53,728 nt of DNA, taken from contig JALSLK010000048.1 in the NCBI GenBank assembly GCA_026988355.1, positions 1-53,728 of the forward strand. The letters are read 5' to 3'. Source of the stretch: Flavobacteriaceae bacterium (GTDB lineage Bacteria; Bacteroidota; Bacteroidia; Flavobacteriales; Flavobacteriaceae). This document shows positions 40,087 through 48,353 of the stretch, one piece after another; positions within the stretch are counted from its first letter, which is position 1; the number at the start of each line of letters is the position of its first letter. The notes below the pieces were generated by a model. The model ran no database searches, had not been told where the DNA came from, and was given only the letters and a program-made list of their open reading frames with translations. Position numbers and translations under genes: made by a program.

Positions 40087-41035
40087 AAATGAAATCGTTG
40101 AAATACGTGGGCATAAAATAAGATTAGGAGAAAATAAACTTATAAAAATCCCAGTAGATCGGCTACCAACAGGAACATTAATAGAAATTCCCGTTTATGT
40201 TTTTAACGGAAAAAAAGAAGGACCAACCATACTTTTACAAGGAGGATTACATGGAGATGAAGTTAATAGTATCGAATTGATACGAAGAATGCTTATTGAT
40301 AAAAATTATAAAATACACAGAGGTTGCGTTATTGTAGTACCTTTATTAAATGTATTTGGATTTTTAAATTTATCTAGAGACATGCATGGAAAAGATGTAA
40401 ATCGAAGCTTTCCTGGTTCAAAAAAAGGATCTTTAGCAAGTAGAATGGCATATTATTTAATGAAAGAATTAGTCGCAAATGTAGATTTTGGAATAGATTA
40501 CCATACAGGAGGCGAACAACGAAGTAATTTTCCACAAATACGATATACACCAAACGATGAAAGAGCAAAAAAACTAGCAACTCTTTTTAATGCACCATTT
40601 ATGTTTGGATCTAAATTAATTCCTAAATCATTTAGAAATGAATGTTATAAAAATAATATACCGATTTTAGTTTATGAAGCTGGAGAATCATTACGATTAA
40701 ACGAATTAGCAATAAAAAAAGGAATTAATGGTACGCTAAATATATTTCGATATTTTGATATGATTGCTAAAAATGTAGTTATAGAAAAATCAATTCCAAG
40801 TATTGAAATACTTAATAGAAAGTGGATAAGAGCCAAAATAGCAGGACTTTTTAGTAGCAATACTAGTAATGGCGATATGGTTAAAAAAGGGCAAATATTA
40901 GGACATATTATGGATACTTATGGAGAAACTAATTTTGCCGTAAAAGCACCTTATAATGGCTATATAATTGCAGTAAATAATTTTCCGATTATAAATATGG
41001 GAGATGCATTATTTCATATTGGAAAGTCGCATTAA
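40067..41035 (+). CDS. Succinylglutamate desuccinylase / aspartoacylase family zinc hydrolase
   Basis: A 322-residue member of the M14-like AstE/AspA family. Zinc and catalytic motifs: GGLHGDE (His62, Glu65), DVNRSFPGS (Asn-Arg substrate loop) and DYHTGG (third ligand His), with a conserved glutamate in LVYEAGES. The C-terminal domain (about 245-322) is a beta-rich lid with SNGDMVKKGQILGHIMDTYG and APYNGYIIAVNN, like a biotinyl-domain fold. Members release acyl groups from N-acyl amino acids. Here the gene overlaps rimK by 20 bases, so a shared pathway is likely; whether it reverses RimK's reaction is inference. Confidence 0.88.
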   Translation: MFEEDFKNEIVEIRGHKIRLGENKLIKIPVDRLPTGTLIEIPVYVFNGKKEGPTILLQGGLHGDEVNSIELIRRMLIDKNYKIHRGCVIVVPLLNVFGFLNLSRDMHGKDVNRSFPGSKKGSLASRMAYYLMKELVANVDFGIDYHTGGEQRSNFPQIRYTPNDERAKKLATLFNAPFMFGSKLIPKSFRNECYKNNIPILVYEAGESLRLNELAIKKGINGTLNIFRYFDMIAKNVVIEKSIPSIEILNRKWIRAKIAGLFSSNTSNGDMVKKGQILGHIMDTYGETNFAVKAPYNGYIIAVNNFPIINMGDALFHIGKSH

Positions 41036-41110
41036 AATTAAGTAGAGTACTAAAAACAATTTTATTATATTTACCAACTTAAAATTTAGGAAAACTATTA
41101 ATTATAATTT

Positions 41111-41680
41111 ATGTCAGACCAACCAAAACATACTTTAGATCCAAATAAATGGATTAGTTTACATTCTGATTATATGTATAATTACACCATAACAAGGGTT
41201 AACAAACATGAATTAGCAAAAGATTTGGTGCAAGAAACCTTTTTTTCAGCACTAAAAGCAATGAAAAATTTTAAGGGAAAAGCTTCCGAACGAACTTGGT
41301 TAATCTCTATTCTAAAGCGAAAAATAATAGATTATTATCGAAAAATAAATTCTAAAAAAGGAAGTGCAGAAATTAGAATGAGTTTTTATGAAGATGGAGA
41401 AAGTAAAGGAAAATGGTTAGAAGAAAGAGCACCATCCAATTGGGAAAATGAAGCAGATGCTACAATAGAAAATTTAGAATTAAAAAGTGCCATTGATTTA
41501 TGTGTCGATAAACTTCCCGAAAAATACCGAATGGTTTTTTTATTAAAAACAGTACAAAATTACGAAACAGAAGAAATTTGTAATGAATTAGATATAACAT
41601 CGTCTAATTTGTGGGTAATTATACATAGAGCCAGAGTACAATTAAGAGCATGTTTAGAAGGAAATTGGTTTAATAATTAA
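41111..41680 (+). CDS. ECF-type sigma-70 factor
   Basis: A 189-residue sigma factor with region 2 (LHSDYMYNYTITRVN, AKDLVQETFFSALKAM, RTWLISILKRKIIDYYRK) and region 4 (DLCVDKLPEKYRMVFLLKTV, ETEEICNELDITSSNLWVII, ARVQLRACLE). A longer than usual linker between them (about 90-120) carries EDGESKGKWLEERAPSNWE. It starts a three-gene unit with a ZAS-type partner 5 bases later and an O-methyltransferase, so the partner probably controls it. Nothing in the sequence shows the signal or targets. Confidence 0.93.
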   Translation: MSDQPKHTLDPNKWISLHSDYMYNYTITRVNKHELAKDLVQETFFSALKAMKNFKGKASERTWLISILKRKIIDYYRKINSKKGSAEIRMSFYEDGESKGKWLEERAPSNWENEADATIENLELKSAIDLCVDKLPEKYRMVFLLKTVQNYETEEICNELDITSSNLWVIIHRARVQLRACLEGNWFNN

Positions 41681-41685
41681 ATTAT

Positions 41686-41955
41686 ATGAGTAAAAAAATA
41701 TTAATAAAATGCGATGAAGCAACTACTATTTGTGATAAAAATCAATACTGCGAAGCTTCTACTTTTGATAAAATAAGATTGTCGATTCATAATTTTTTAT
41801 GTCATCGATGTAAGTTATATTCAGAACAAAACGCCACAATGACCAAATTATTTAAAGTACACTTTAAAAAAACAGAAGAGCAACACTTATGCCCTTCGGA
41901 TAAAGAAAAACTACAAAAAGCTTTAGAAAAAGAATTAAGTAAAACCGACAAGTAG
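41686..41955 (+). CDS. Small ZAS-like putative anti-sigma factor
   Basis: The 89-residue soluble protein has H35-x3-C39-x2-C42 (SIHNFLCHRCKLY), the zinc-binding signature of ZAS anti-sigma factors, and further Cys at 9, 16 and 22. It lacks a membrane helix, so the signal would be sensed in the cytoplasm, possibly redox or metal acting on the Cys cluster (inference). It starts 5 bases after the ECF sigma gene. Homologues in this group have often been mislabelled as glycine dehydrogenase (from memory). Confidence 0.78.
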   Translation: MSKKILIKCDEATTICDKNQYCEASTFDKIRLSIHNFLCHRCKLYSEQNATMTKLFKVHFKKTEEQHLCPSDKEKLQKALEKELSKTDK

Positions 41956-41968
41956 ATTTTTAAAAAAT

Positions 41969-42610
41969 ATGCACTTTTTACCAAATAATATAGATGATTA
42001 TGCCGTTAATCATACCGAAGAAGAACCTAAACTTTTACAAGAATTAAATAGAGAAACTTGGCAAAAAGTACTAATTCCAAGAATGCTTAGTGGTTCGTAT
42101 CAAGGAAGAGTTTTAGCAATGATATCTAAAATAAGAAATCCTAAAACCATTTTAGAAATAGGAACTTATACAGGATACTCTGCACTTTGTTTGGCAGAAG
42201 GTTTACAAAAAAAAGGTGTTTTACATACCATTGATATTAACGAGGAATTAACAGATTTTCAAAAAAAATATTTTGATAAATCAAATTATAAGCATCAAAT
42301 AAAGCAATATTTAGGAAATGCTTTAGATATAATTCCAACAATTAATGATACGTTCGATTTGGTATTTATAGATGCAGATAAACCTAACTATTCCAATTAT
42401 TATCATGCAATAATCGATAAAATGAATTCTGGCGGAATAATAATTTCAGATAATGTTCTTTGGAGCGGAAAAGTTGTAGAAAAACTAGATCCAAAAGATG
42501 AAAGCACAAAAGAACTTCTTAAATACAACAAGCTACTCAAAGAAGACAAACGAGTAGAAACCGTTTTACTACCAATACGCGATGGTTTATCGGTTAGTAG
42601 AGTTGTTTAA
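41969..42610 (+). CDS. SAM-dependent O-methyltransferase (COMT-like)
   Basis: A 213-residue class I methyltransferase. SAM-binding motif I is ILEIGTYTGYSALCLAEGL; acidic residue in LHTIDINEEL; post-motif LVFIDADKPNYSNYY supplies the metal-binding Asp residues of the catechol O-methyltransferase-like family; ISDNVLWSGKVV follows and RDGLSVSRVV ends the protein. Substrates of bacterial members include small phenolics and lipids; unknown here. It begins 13 bases after the anti-sigma gene and is probably in its operon. A weak hairpin (42640-42669) lies downstream. Confidence 0.92.
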   Translation: MHFLPNNIDDYAVNHTEEEPKLLQELNRETWQKVLIPRMLSGSYQGRVLAMISKIRNPKTILEIGTYTGYSALCLAEGLQKKGVLHTIDINEELTDFQKKYFDKSNYKHQIKQYLGNALDIIPTINDTFDLVFIDADKPNYSNYYHAIIDKMNSGGIIISDNVLWSGKVVEKLDPKDESTKELLKYNKLLKEDKRVETVLLPIRDGLSVSRVV

Positions 42611-42727
42611 AATAACCTCTTTTTGAGTGGTTTTTTGAACAAAGAAAAATAATAACAATTATTTCTTTGCTTCCACTACATTTCTACTTTGCGTCCTTTA
42701 CGTAAAAAAATCTATTGACATACAAAA

Positions 42728-42967
42728 TCAAATCACAACAGTACCTCTATCTGGTTTTAAAGCATTCTTATAAGTAAGCATGTTTATTTCATCCACAATA
42801 ATATAAGCAGTACAAAAATAATCCGATTTTTTAGCTATATCCGATTTATAGAAATGCAGTTTTTCGATAGTAGCAAATTCTTTTAAATGAATTACATGAT
42901 GCTTAGCAGTTTCTAAAGCATCAGGACCTCTAAACTCCCAAATTAATCGTATTTTTCTATTCATCAT
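42728..42967 (-). CDS. Small conserved hypothetical protein
   Basis: A 79-residue soluble protein (76-79 depending on whether ATG 42967 or 42964 is used) with an alternating pattern: IRLIWEFRGPDALETAKHHV, HLKEFATIEKLHFY and YFCTAYIIVDEINMLTYKNA. The shape suggests a small ferredoxin-like alpha/beta fold. I recognise no family. It is divergent from the diphosphomevalonate decarboxylase gene, and the two promoters' -7 elements are only 4 bases apart. Confidence 0.7.
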   Translation of the reverse strand: MMNRKIRLIWEFRGPDALETAKHHVIHLKEFATIEKLHFYKSDIAKKSDYFCTAYIIVDEINMLTYKNALKPDRGTVVI

Positions 42968-42983
42968 TTTGTTTTATTAGATG

Positions 42984-43003
42984 CAAAAGTAATTATATCT
43001 TTG
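42984..43003. promoter_or_regulatory. Back-to-back divergent promoter elements
   Basis: On the minus strand TACTTTTG (42991-42984) serves the small gene at 42967; on the plus strand TATCTTTG (42996-43003) serves the mevalonate genes. Both fully match TAnnTTTG and only four bases lie between them. For the plus promoter TTG occurs at 42969-42971, 24 bases upstream. Each polymerase footprint would cover the other element, so the two promoters should compete. Confidence 0.6.
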
Positions 43004-43018
43004 TAAAAATATTTTATT

Positions 43019-44116
43019 TTGATTGAAAACCAGTTTATTTTAAAAAATACAGATTTTTCAAAACTTGAAAAAGGAAGTTTTACCTATAAAACACCTAGTA
43101 ATATTGCTTTGGTAAAGTATTGGGGAAAAGAAGCAAATCAGATACCAAAAAATACATCGATAAGTTTTACGTTAAGTGCATGTTTTACTTTGACTACTTT
43201 AGAATTTTCTAAAAGAAAAAAGAATACAAATATCTTTGATTTTGATGTGTATTTTGAAGGTAAAAAAAACGATAATTTTAAACCAAAAATTCAAACTTTT
43301 TTTGAAAGAATTATTACGTATGTCCCATTTTTAAAAAACTATCAGTTTGTTATAAAAACAAGAAATTCTTTTCCTCATAGTAGTGGCATTGCATCTTCTG
43401 CGAGTGGAATGGCTGCTTTAGCATTGTGCATTCTAGAAATGGAAAAAGCAATAGATCCAAGTATTACAGGCGATTATTTTAATAAAAAAGCCTCCTTTTT
43501 GGCAAGATTAGGCTCAGGTAGTGCAAGTAGAAGTATAGAAGGCGAAGTTGTCGTTTGGGGAAATCATAAAAAAATAATGGGAAGCTCCAATTTATTTGGA
43601 ATAAAATATCCAAACAAATTACATGATAATTTTAAAAATTATCACGATACAATTTTATTAGTAGACAAAGGCGAAAAGCAAGTTTCAAGTACAGTTGGTC
43701 ATAATTTAATGCAAAATCATCCATTTGCAGAAGCTCGTTTTATACAAGCAGGAACAAATATAGAAAAAATAAATACTATTTTACAAAATGGTAATTTAGA
43801 ACAGTTTATAAGTATTATTGAGAGTGAAGCTTTAACATTGCATGCAATGATGATGAGTAGTAATCCGTATTTTATTTTAATGAAATCAAATACCTTAAAG
43901 ATTATTGAACAAATCTGGAAATTTCGAAAAGAAACAAAAACCAATATTTGTTTTACCTTAGATGCTGGAGCAAATGTACATGTTTTGTTTCCAGAAAAAG
44001 AAAAAGAAATCGTTACCAATTTCATAACAAGTAAATTAATTACTTATTGCCAAAATAATCAGTATATTTGTGATAGAATTGGACAAGGAGCAAAACGAGT
44101 TTCCAATTTTATATAA
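43019..44116 (+). CDS. mvaD: Diphosphomevalonate decarboxylase
   Basis: Catalyses ATP-dependent decarboxylation of mevalonate diphosphate to isopentenyl diphosphate. The 365-residue GHMP-family protein has the MVD hallmarks SNIALVKYWGK near the N terminus, NTSISFTL, the ATP loop SFPHSSGIASSASG, LARLGSGSASRSIEGE and a catalytic Asp in the FTLDAGANVHVLF segment. It starts at TTG (43019): there is no ATG before residue 120, and the N terminus matches family length. The start point inferred from TATCTTTG (42996) would leave a leader of about 10 bases or less. The mevalonate kinase gene follows after 11 bases. Confidence 0.94.
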   Translation: MIENQFILKNTDFSKLEKGSFTYKTPSNIALVKYWGKEANQIPKNTSISFTLSACFTLTTLEFSKRKKNTNIFDFDVYFEGKKNDNFKPKIQTFFERIITYVPFLKNYQFVIKTRNSFPHSSGIASSASGMAALALCILEMEKAIDPSITGDYFNKKASFLARLGSGSASRSIEGEVVVWGNHKKIMGSSNLFGIKYPNKLHDNFKNYHDTILLVDKGEKQVSSTVGHNLMQNHPFAEARFIQAGTNIEKINTILQNGNLEQFISIIESEALTLHAMMMSSNPYFILMKSNTLKIIEQIWKFRKETKTNICFTLDAGANVHVLFPEKEKEIVTNFITSKLITYCQNNQYICDRIGQGAKRVSNFI

Positions 44117-44127
44117 AAAATAATTAC

Positions 44128-45054
44128 ATGAAAGGACCTTTGTTTTATGCAAAAATTTTACTCTTTGGAGAGTACGGAATTATTAAAGATTCTAAAGGAT
44201 TGGCAATTCCATATAATTCTTACCAAGGAGCATTAAAATTAACAGACAATACTTCGGAAGAAGCCATAGAATCCAATAAAAATTTAGAGAAATTATACCA
44301 TTATTTAACTAAAATTGATAAAAATTTAGTTGTTTTTCGTTTGGAAGAATTAAAACGTGATATTGCTAACGGAATGTGTTTTGATTCTAGTATTCCACAA
44401 GGATATGGTGTTGGAAGTTCTGGAGCGTTAGTAGCAGCAATTTACGACAAATACGCAGAAGATAAAATTACTGTATTAGAAAATTTAACAAGAGATAAAT
44501 TGTTAAAACTAAAGGCTATTTTCTCTGCAATGGAATCTTTTTTTCATGGAAAAAGTTCTGGTCTAGATCCGTTAAATTCGTATTTGAGTTTGCCAATATT
44601 AATTAAATCTAAAGATAATTTAGAAGCAACAGGAATTCCGATGCAAAAAGAAGGAAAAGGAGCTGTTTTCTTATTGGATTCTAACCAAGTTGGAGAAACA
44701 GAACCAATGGTTACTATTTTTATGAACAAGATGAAAAAAGAAGGGTTTCGCAAAATGTTAAACGAAGATTTTGCTAAATATACCGATGCTTGTATTGATG
44801 ATTTTTTACATGGTAACATGAAATCTTTATTTGGTAATGTAAAATCGCTTTCTAAAGTGGTTTTAACCAATTTTAAGCCAATGATACCAAAAGCATTTCA
44901 TAATCTATGGAAACAAGGTATTGAAACCAACGATTACTACTTAAAATTATGTGGTTCTGGTGGTGGTGGTTATATCTTAGGCTTTACCGAAGATTACGAA
45001 AAAGCAAAACAAATCCTTAAAAAATACCGTTTGGAATTGGTGTATCGATTTTAG
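44128..45054 (+). CDS. Mevalonate kinase (GHMP family)
   Basis: A 308-residue GHMP kinase that most likely phosphorylates mevalonate, the step before phosphomevalonate kinase. Landmarks: KILLFGEYGIIKDSKGLAIP at the N terminus, the ATP loop IPQGYGVGSSGALVAAIYD, a catalytic region with ESFFHGKSSGLDPLNSYLSLP and the C-terminal GSGGGGYILGF. The assignment to mevalonate kinase rests on those motifs and the adjacent decarboxylase. Phosphomevalonate kinase and HMG-CoA genes are not in the window. Confidence 0.9.
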   Translation: MKGPLFYAKILLFGEYGIIKDSKGLAIPYNSYQGALKLTDNTSEEAIESNKNLEKLYHYLTKIDKNLVVFRLEELKRDIANGMCFDSSIPQGYGVGSSGALVAAIYDKYAEDKITVLENLTRDKLLKLKAIFSAMESFFHGKSSGLDPLNSYLSLPILIKSKDNLEATGIPMQKEGKGAVFLLDSNQVGETEPMVTIFMNKMKKEGFRKMLNEDFAKYTDACIDDFLHGNMKSLFGNVKSLSKVVLTNFKPMIPKAFHNLWKQGIETNDYYLKLCGSGGGGYILGFTEDYEKAKQILKKYRLELVYRF

Positions 45055-45139
45055 TTGTTTTTTACAATAAATTACCTTTTTATTAGGATAAATTATAATT
45101 CCTCATACGCTTCTAAACTCTAATAACCTGAATTTTGGA

Positions 45140-45751
45140 ATGGAAAAATACTGGATAGTTGATAATAAACAAAATCGCTTGATTTTTATAAAAGAAGAAT
45201 CCATCTATTTTGGAACTCCAAAAGAAGTTAATAATAGTAAATTTCTATTTCATTTAAAAAAAGGAATTGTTGCAGAAAATATTTTTGGTATTCCTTATGC
45301 ATATATTAAACGTATCGAATGCCAAAGTAAAAGCCAAACAATTAAAATTTATTTTGGAAAAGATTCCGAAGATGAAATTTATATCAAGAATGATTTAGTT
45401 AAAAACGAAATCTTTGATTATTTAAAATATCAACTATCTAAATTTGAATATTCTGAGAGAGTACCATCTATTTTTAAACATACTAAACCGCAATTATTTT
45501 CAATTTTATTTTCAATACTTGCTTTTTTATTGACTTTTAATATTGCCGAAGAAATTGAAAATGGTGCTAAATTTCAACTAGAAGGAAGAACTGGTATTGG
45601 TAGTATATTATTAGGAATCTCTCAATTTGGAAGACTTAAAGTAATCATTGGGTTTTCTCTTTTAATTTCGATTGCAGCCTTCTCTTTTGTTCAAAAGAAT
45701 AAAAAAAGAGGACTTACCAAATATCTAATTCGTGAAAAAAGCAAAAAGTAA
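45140..45751 (+). CDS. Membrane protein of unknown function with PH-like N-terminal region
   Basis: The 203-residue protein has a strand-rich cytoplasmic N-terminal region (WIVDNKQNRLIFIKEESIYF, YAYIKRIECQSKSQTIKIYF) similar in pattern to bacterial PH-like domains, then two membrane helices (about 118-137 and 172-190). Between them is a Gly-rich loop (LEGRTGIGSILLGISQFG). It ends in a basic tail. I recognise no family. The following lipoprotein gene starts inside it with a 20-base overlap, so the two are probably functionally linked. Confidence 0.7.
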   Translation: MEKYWIVDNKQNRLIFIKEESIYFGTPKEVNNSKFLFHLKKGIVAENIFGIPYAYIKRIECQSKSQTIKIYFGKDSEDEIYIKNDLVKNEIFDYLKYQLSKFEYSERVPSIFKHTKPQLFSILFSILAFLLTFNIAEEIENGAKFQLEGRTGIGSILLGISQFGRLKVIIGFSLLISIAAFSFVQKNKKRGLTKYLIREKSKK

Positions 45752-46310
45752 TTTAAAAACAAATATATTAATAGTTGTTATTCTTGTACTATTTAACACC
45801 TCATGTGCAGTTAATGGTACGTTACAAGGATTATATAGTTATTACAACAAAACAAAATCAACAAATCCAAAATTATTAATTAAAATAGACTCCTCTAAAT
45901 TAATTTGTTCTTTAGAGAATGATACAATACCAAAAGTATATATAATCAACGGAAATCAATTAAAAAAATGCATAAATAATAGTAAAACATTAGTATATAT
46001 ATGGCCTCCTAAATGTAAAAGCGATGTGTGCTATCCATTACATATTATGCAAAGGAAATGTGATGATAATGGTATTGATTTATTTATTGTTGCAGAATAT
46101 TATGATAGCGAATTAATGCAAAAAAGTTATCAAATAAAAAGATCAATTTTTGGAATAGATACTAAACATTATAAAACAAATTTAACATCAAAATATGTTG
46201 CAAAATTTAATTTTGATTTAATGGGCAAAAAAATTACAGATAGATTTGTCTATTTTGAAAATGGAATTTTTAAGAAATCTAATTACTCTTTAGAAGCTGT
46301 AATTAACTAA
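45732..46310 (+). CDS. Putative lipoprotein, possibly thioredoxin-like fold
   Basis: The 192-residue protein starts at GTG (45732), the only start in frame that retains the signal peptide. The signal NILIVVILVLFNTSC places the lipidated Cys at 25. The mature part has LVYIWPPKCKSDVCYPLHIM followed by GIDLFIVAEYYDSELM, an arrangement like thioredoxin-type folds with a Cys pair (KCKSDVC) of unusual spacing (C-x4-C). No CxxC is present, so redox activity is doubtful. It converges on the EnvC gene with only 6 bases between them. Confidence 0.7.
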   Translation: MKKAKSNLKTNILIVVILVLFNTSCAVNGTLQGLYSYYNKTKSTNPKLLIKIDSSKLICSLENDTIPKVYIINGNQLKKCINNSKTLVYIWPPKCKSDVCYPLHIMQRKCDDNGIDLFIVAEYYDSELMQKSYQIKRSIFGIDTKHYKTNLTSKYVAKFNFDLMGKKITDRFVYFENGIFKKSNYSLEAVIN

Positions 46311-46316
46311 AAACCA

Positions 46317-47570
46317 TTACTTAAAAATCCAACCAGCAGGATTTTGAGGAGTTGCATTTTTCCATAAAACAAAGGCAAGTATTGTTTTCCCTGTTGTACT
46401 ATCTGTATGAATAATACCTAAATTTTGTTTGGTATCTATATTATCGCCTTTTTTTACCAAAACAGTTTTTAAGTTTTTGTACGAAGTAACATAATTGCCA
46501 TGTTGTATAAGTACGGTTTTAATTTTAGTTTTTCGATCGACCAATATTGCGAAAACCTTCCCTCTAAAAACAGCACGAGCCATTGTATTTTTAGCTGTTG
46601 TATAAAACCAACCATTACTGTTAACATCAATTTTTTTCATTACTTCGTGTTTGCGTTTTCCATAGTATCTAGAAACGTATCCTTTTGTTACTGGAGCAGG
46701 CAATTTACCTTTGTTAGCAACAAAACTAGCAGCTAATTTTTTAGCTTCTGGAGTTAGTACAAATTTGGTTGTTTTCTTACCAGATTTTTTGTTAGATTTA
46801 CTTATTACTCCTTTTATTAAGTTCTCTAATTGTTGTTCAAATTTTCGCTCCTTTTTTTGTCTTTTTCGTATTTGAGAAAGGTACCTTCTTTTCTTTTTCT
46901 TTACTTTATCTATTAGTTTTTGTTGTGCGTTTTTTTCGAAATCTATTGTCTTTTTTTCTTTTACTTGTACTGCGATTAATTTTTGTTTTTCTTGTTTTTT
47001 TATTTTTAAAGAATCGTTTAATTGTAGTAATGCGTCTTTAGATTGATTAATTTCAACAGCTTGTTTTTTTCTGTAATTAGCATACTGTTTCATATATTGC
47101 ATACGCTTATATGCTTGTAAAAAATTGCTTGAAGATAGTAAAAATAACAATCGGCTATTTTTATTTTTACTCTTGTAACTTTGGACAACCATTTTTGCAT
47201 AATCTTCTTTAAGCATTTCTAATTGCTTTTCAATAGCAGTAATTTTTATTTTGTTTTGTTTTATTTCTTTAGAAAATATCGCACTTTCTTTTTTTATGGT
47301 ATGGATAATTTCTTGTCTAACATCTATTTTTTTATTAATGTCTCCCAAGCGAGATAATAAATTTTTTTCTGTTTTTTTTTGTTTAGAAAGCAGCTTACTT
47401 ATTTGAGATATTTCTTCTTGTAATACTTTACGTTTTTTTTCTAATTCTTTTTTTGTTTGTGAAAATATTGGATTCGCTAAAAAGAGCAAACAAAATAAAA
47501 ATATAAGATGTAAAAACCTTGGTTTAGGCACTTGGAACAGATTAGAAAAAATAGAGGTTTTTAATCGCAT
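46317..47570 (-). CDS. envC: EnvC-like murein hydrolase activator (degenerate LytM/M23)
   Basis: The 417-residue exported protein has a signal peptide ending in NPIFSQ, a long coiled coil (about 38-255) of Lys/Glu-rich helices, and a C-terminal LytM domain (about 290-417, VTKGYVSRYYGKRKHEVMK, MARAVFRGKVFAI, VLIQHGNYVTSYKNLKTV). The first zinc ligand motif of active M23 peptidases (HxxxD) is replaced here by MKKIDVNSNG and the final HxH is absent, so it is probably a non-catalytic activator of amidases, as EnvC and NlpD are. It overlaps the DUF4292 gene by one base. Confidence 0.88.
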   Translation of the reverse strand: MRLKTSIFSNLFQVPKPRFLHLIFLFCLLFLANPIFSQTKKELEKKRKVLQEEISQISKLLSKQKKTEKNLLSRLGDINKKIDVRQEIIHTIKKESAIFSKEIKQNKIKITAIEKQLEMLKEDYAKMVVQSYKSKNKNSRLLFLLSSSNFLQAYKRMQYMKQYANYRKKQAVEINQSKDALLQLNDSLKIKKQEKQKLIAVQVKEKKTIDFEKNAQQKLIDKVKKKKRRYLSQIRKRQKKERKFEQQLENLIKGVISKSNKKSGKKTTKFVLTPEAKKLAASFVANKGKLPAPVTKGYVSRYYGKRKHEVMKKIDVNSNGWFYTTAKNTMARAVFRGKVFAILVDRKTKIKTVLIQHGNYVTSYKNLKTVLVKKGDNIDTKQNLGIIHTDSTTGKTILAFVLWKNATPQNPAGWIFK

Positions 47571-48337
47571 TATAACTTAATTTCTTTATATCCTTCTGGA
47601 ATAGAAAACGGAAATCGCAATGGAGCATCGATAATTATATTTTTATAATTAATATCTATACTATTTGTTGTTTTGTTATCTTTTGCTAGAATGTAAATGT
47701 GTTTTGGTAAATTCGTATTTTGTATGGTTTCAAATTCGCTATATTGTATGGACAGTAATTTATTTTCTTTTTCTTGTCGTATTTCTTGTTTACTCGTTTT
47801 AAATGTATTTACATCTAACCAAAAGAAAATATTGAATCGTTCGTCATTTTTAATTGGCGTAAATAAATAATTAGTATCTTCTGCTTTTACTTGGTAATCT
47901 TTACTGTTTAAAGAATAAATTGCTTCTCCTAAAAAAATACGTTGTACTTGTTTAAAATCAACCTCTGTTCCTAAAAAATTACTTAATAACGAGAAGTCTC
48001 CATCAAAATACTCATTGCTTAAATTGTTATAAAACTGCACTTTATATGGTGTTATTTTAAGTTTTCCTATTGAAAAAAATAATTTAGAGATACTCAACCA
48101 AATTACTTTATCTTTTTCTATTCTTAAGGATGCATTTACACTTGGAAGGTTTTTTTCTCCTTTGTATTTTACTTTAAGTGATGCCTTAAGTGTTTTCTTT
48201 TCAAATAAATGACTATTGTAGTCGTCTAATACTTTACTTAAAAGCATATTATTTGCATTTTCGGTTGTTGTTTTTTTAGTTGTCTTACAAGCCATTATTG
48301 TAAACGCTAAAATTAAAATTAAAATACGCTTATTCAT
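47570..48337 (-). CDS. DUF4292 lipoprotein
   Basis: A 255-residue lipoprotein with signal ILILILAFTIMAC (Cys17). The rest fits DUF4292: LKASLKVKYKGEKNLPSVNA, DKVIWLSISKLFFSIGKLKI, TPYKVQFYNNLSNEYFDGDF and FFWLDVNTFKTSKQEIRQ, ending PFSIPEGYKEIKL. The fold resembles LolA/LolB-type lipoprotein carriers, so a role in moving lipoproteins or lipids is possible but unproven. It lies 16 bases after the TPR gene and overlaps envC by one base, giving a TPR-DUF4292-EnvC unit that I recall being common in Flavobacteriia. Confidence 0.85.
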   Translation of the reverse strand: MNKRILILILAFTIMACKTTKKTTTENANNMLLSKVLDDYNSHLFEKKTLKASLKVKYKGEKNLPSVNASLRIEKDKVIWLSISKLFFSIGKLKITPYKVQFYNNLSNEYFDGDFSLLSNFLGTEVDFKQVQRIFLGEAIYSLNSKDYQVKAEDTNYLFTPIKNDERFNIFFWLDVNTFKTSKQEIRQEKENKLLSIQYSEFETIQNTNLPKHIYILAKDNKTTNSIDINYKNIIIDAPLRFPFSIPEGYKEIKL

Positions 48338-48353
48338 TCTATTTTGTTATTAT

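Noticed and set aside
42640-42669. Terminator after the O-methyltransferase gene
   Set aside because: The CAAAGAA / TTCTTTG stem is weak, has a bulge and lacks a following T run, so it is mentioned only under the gene.
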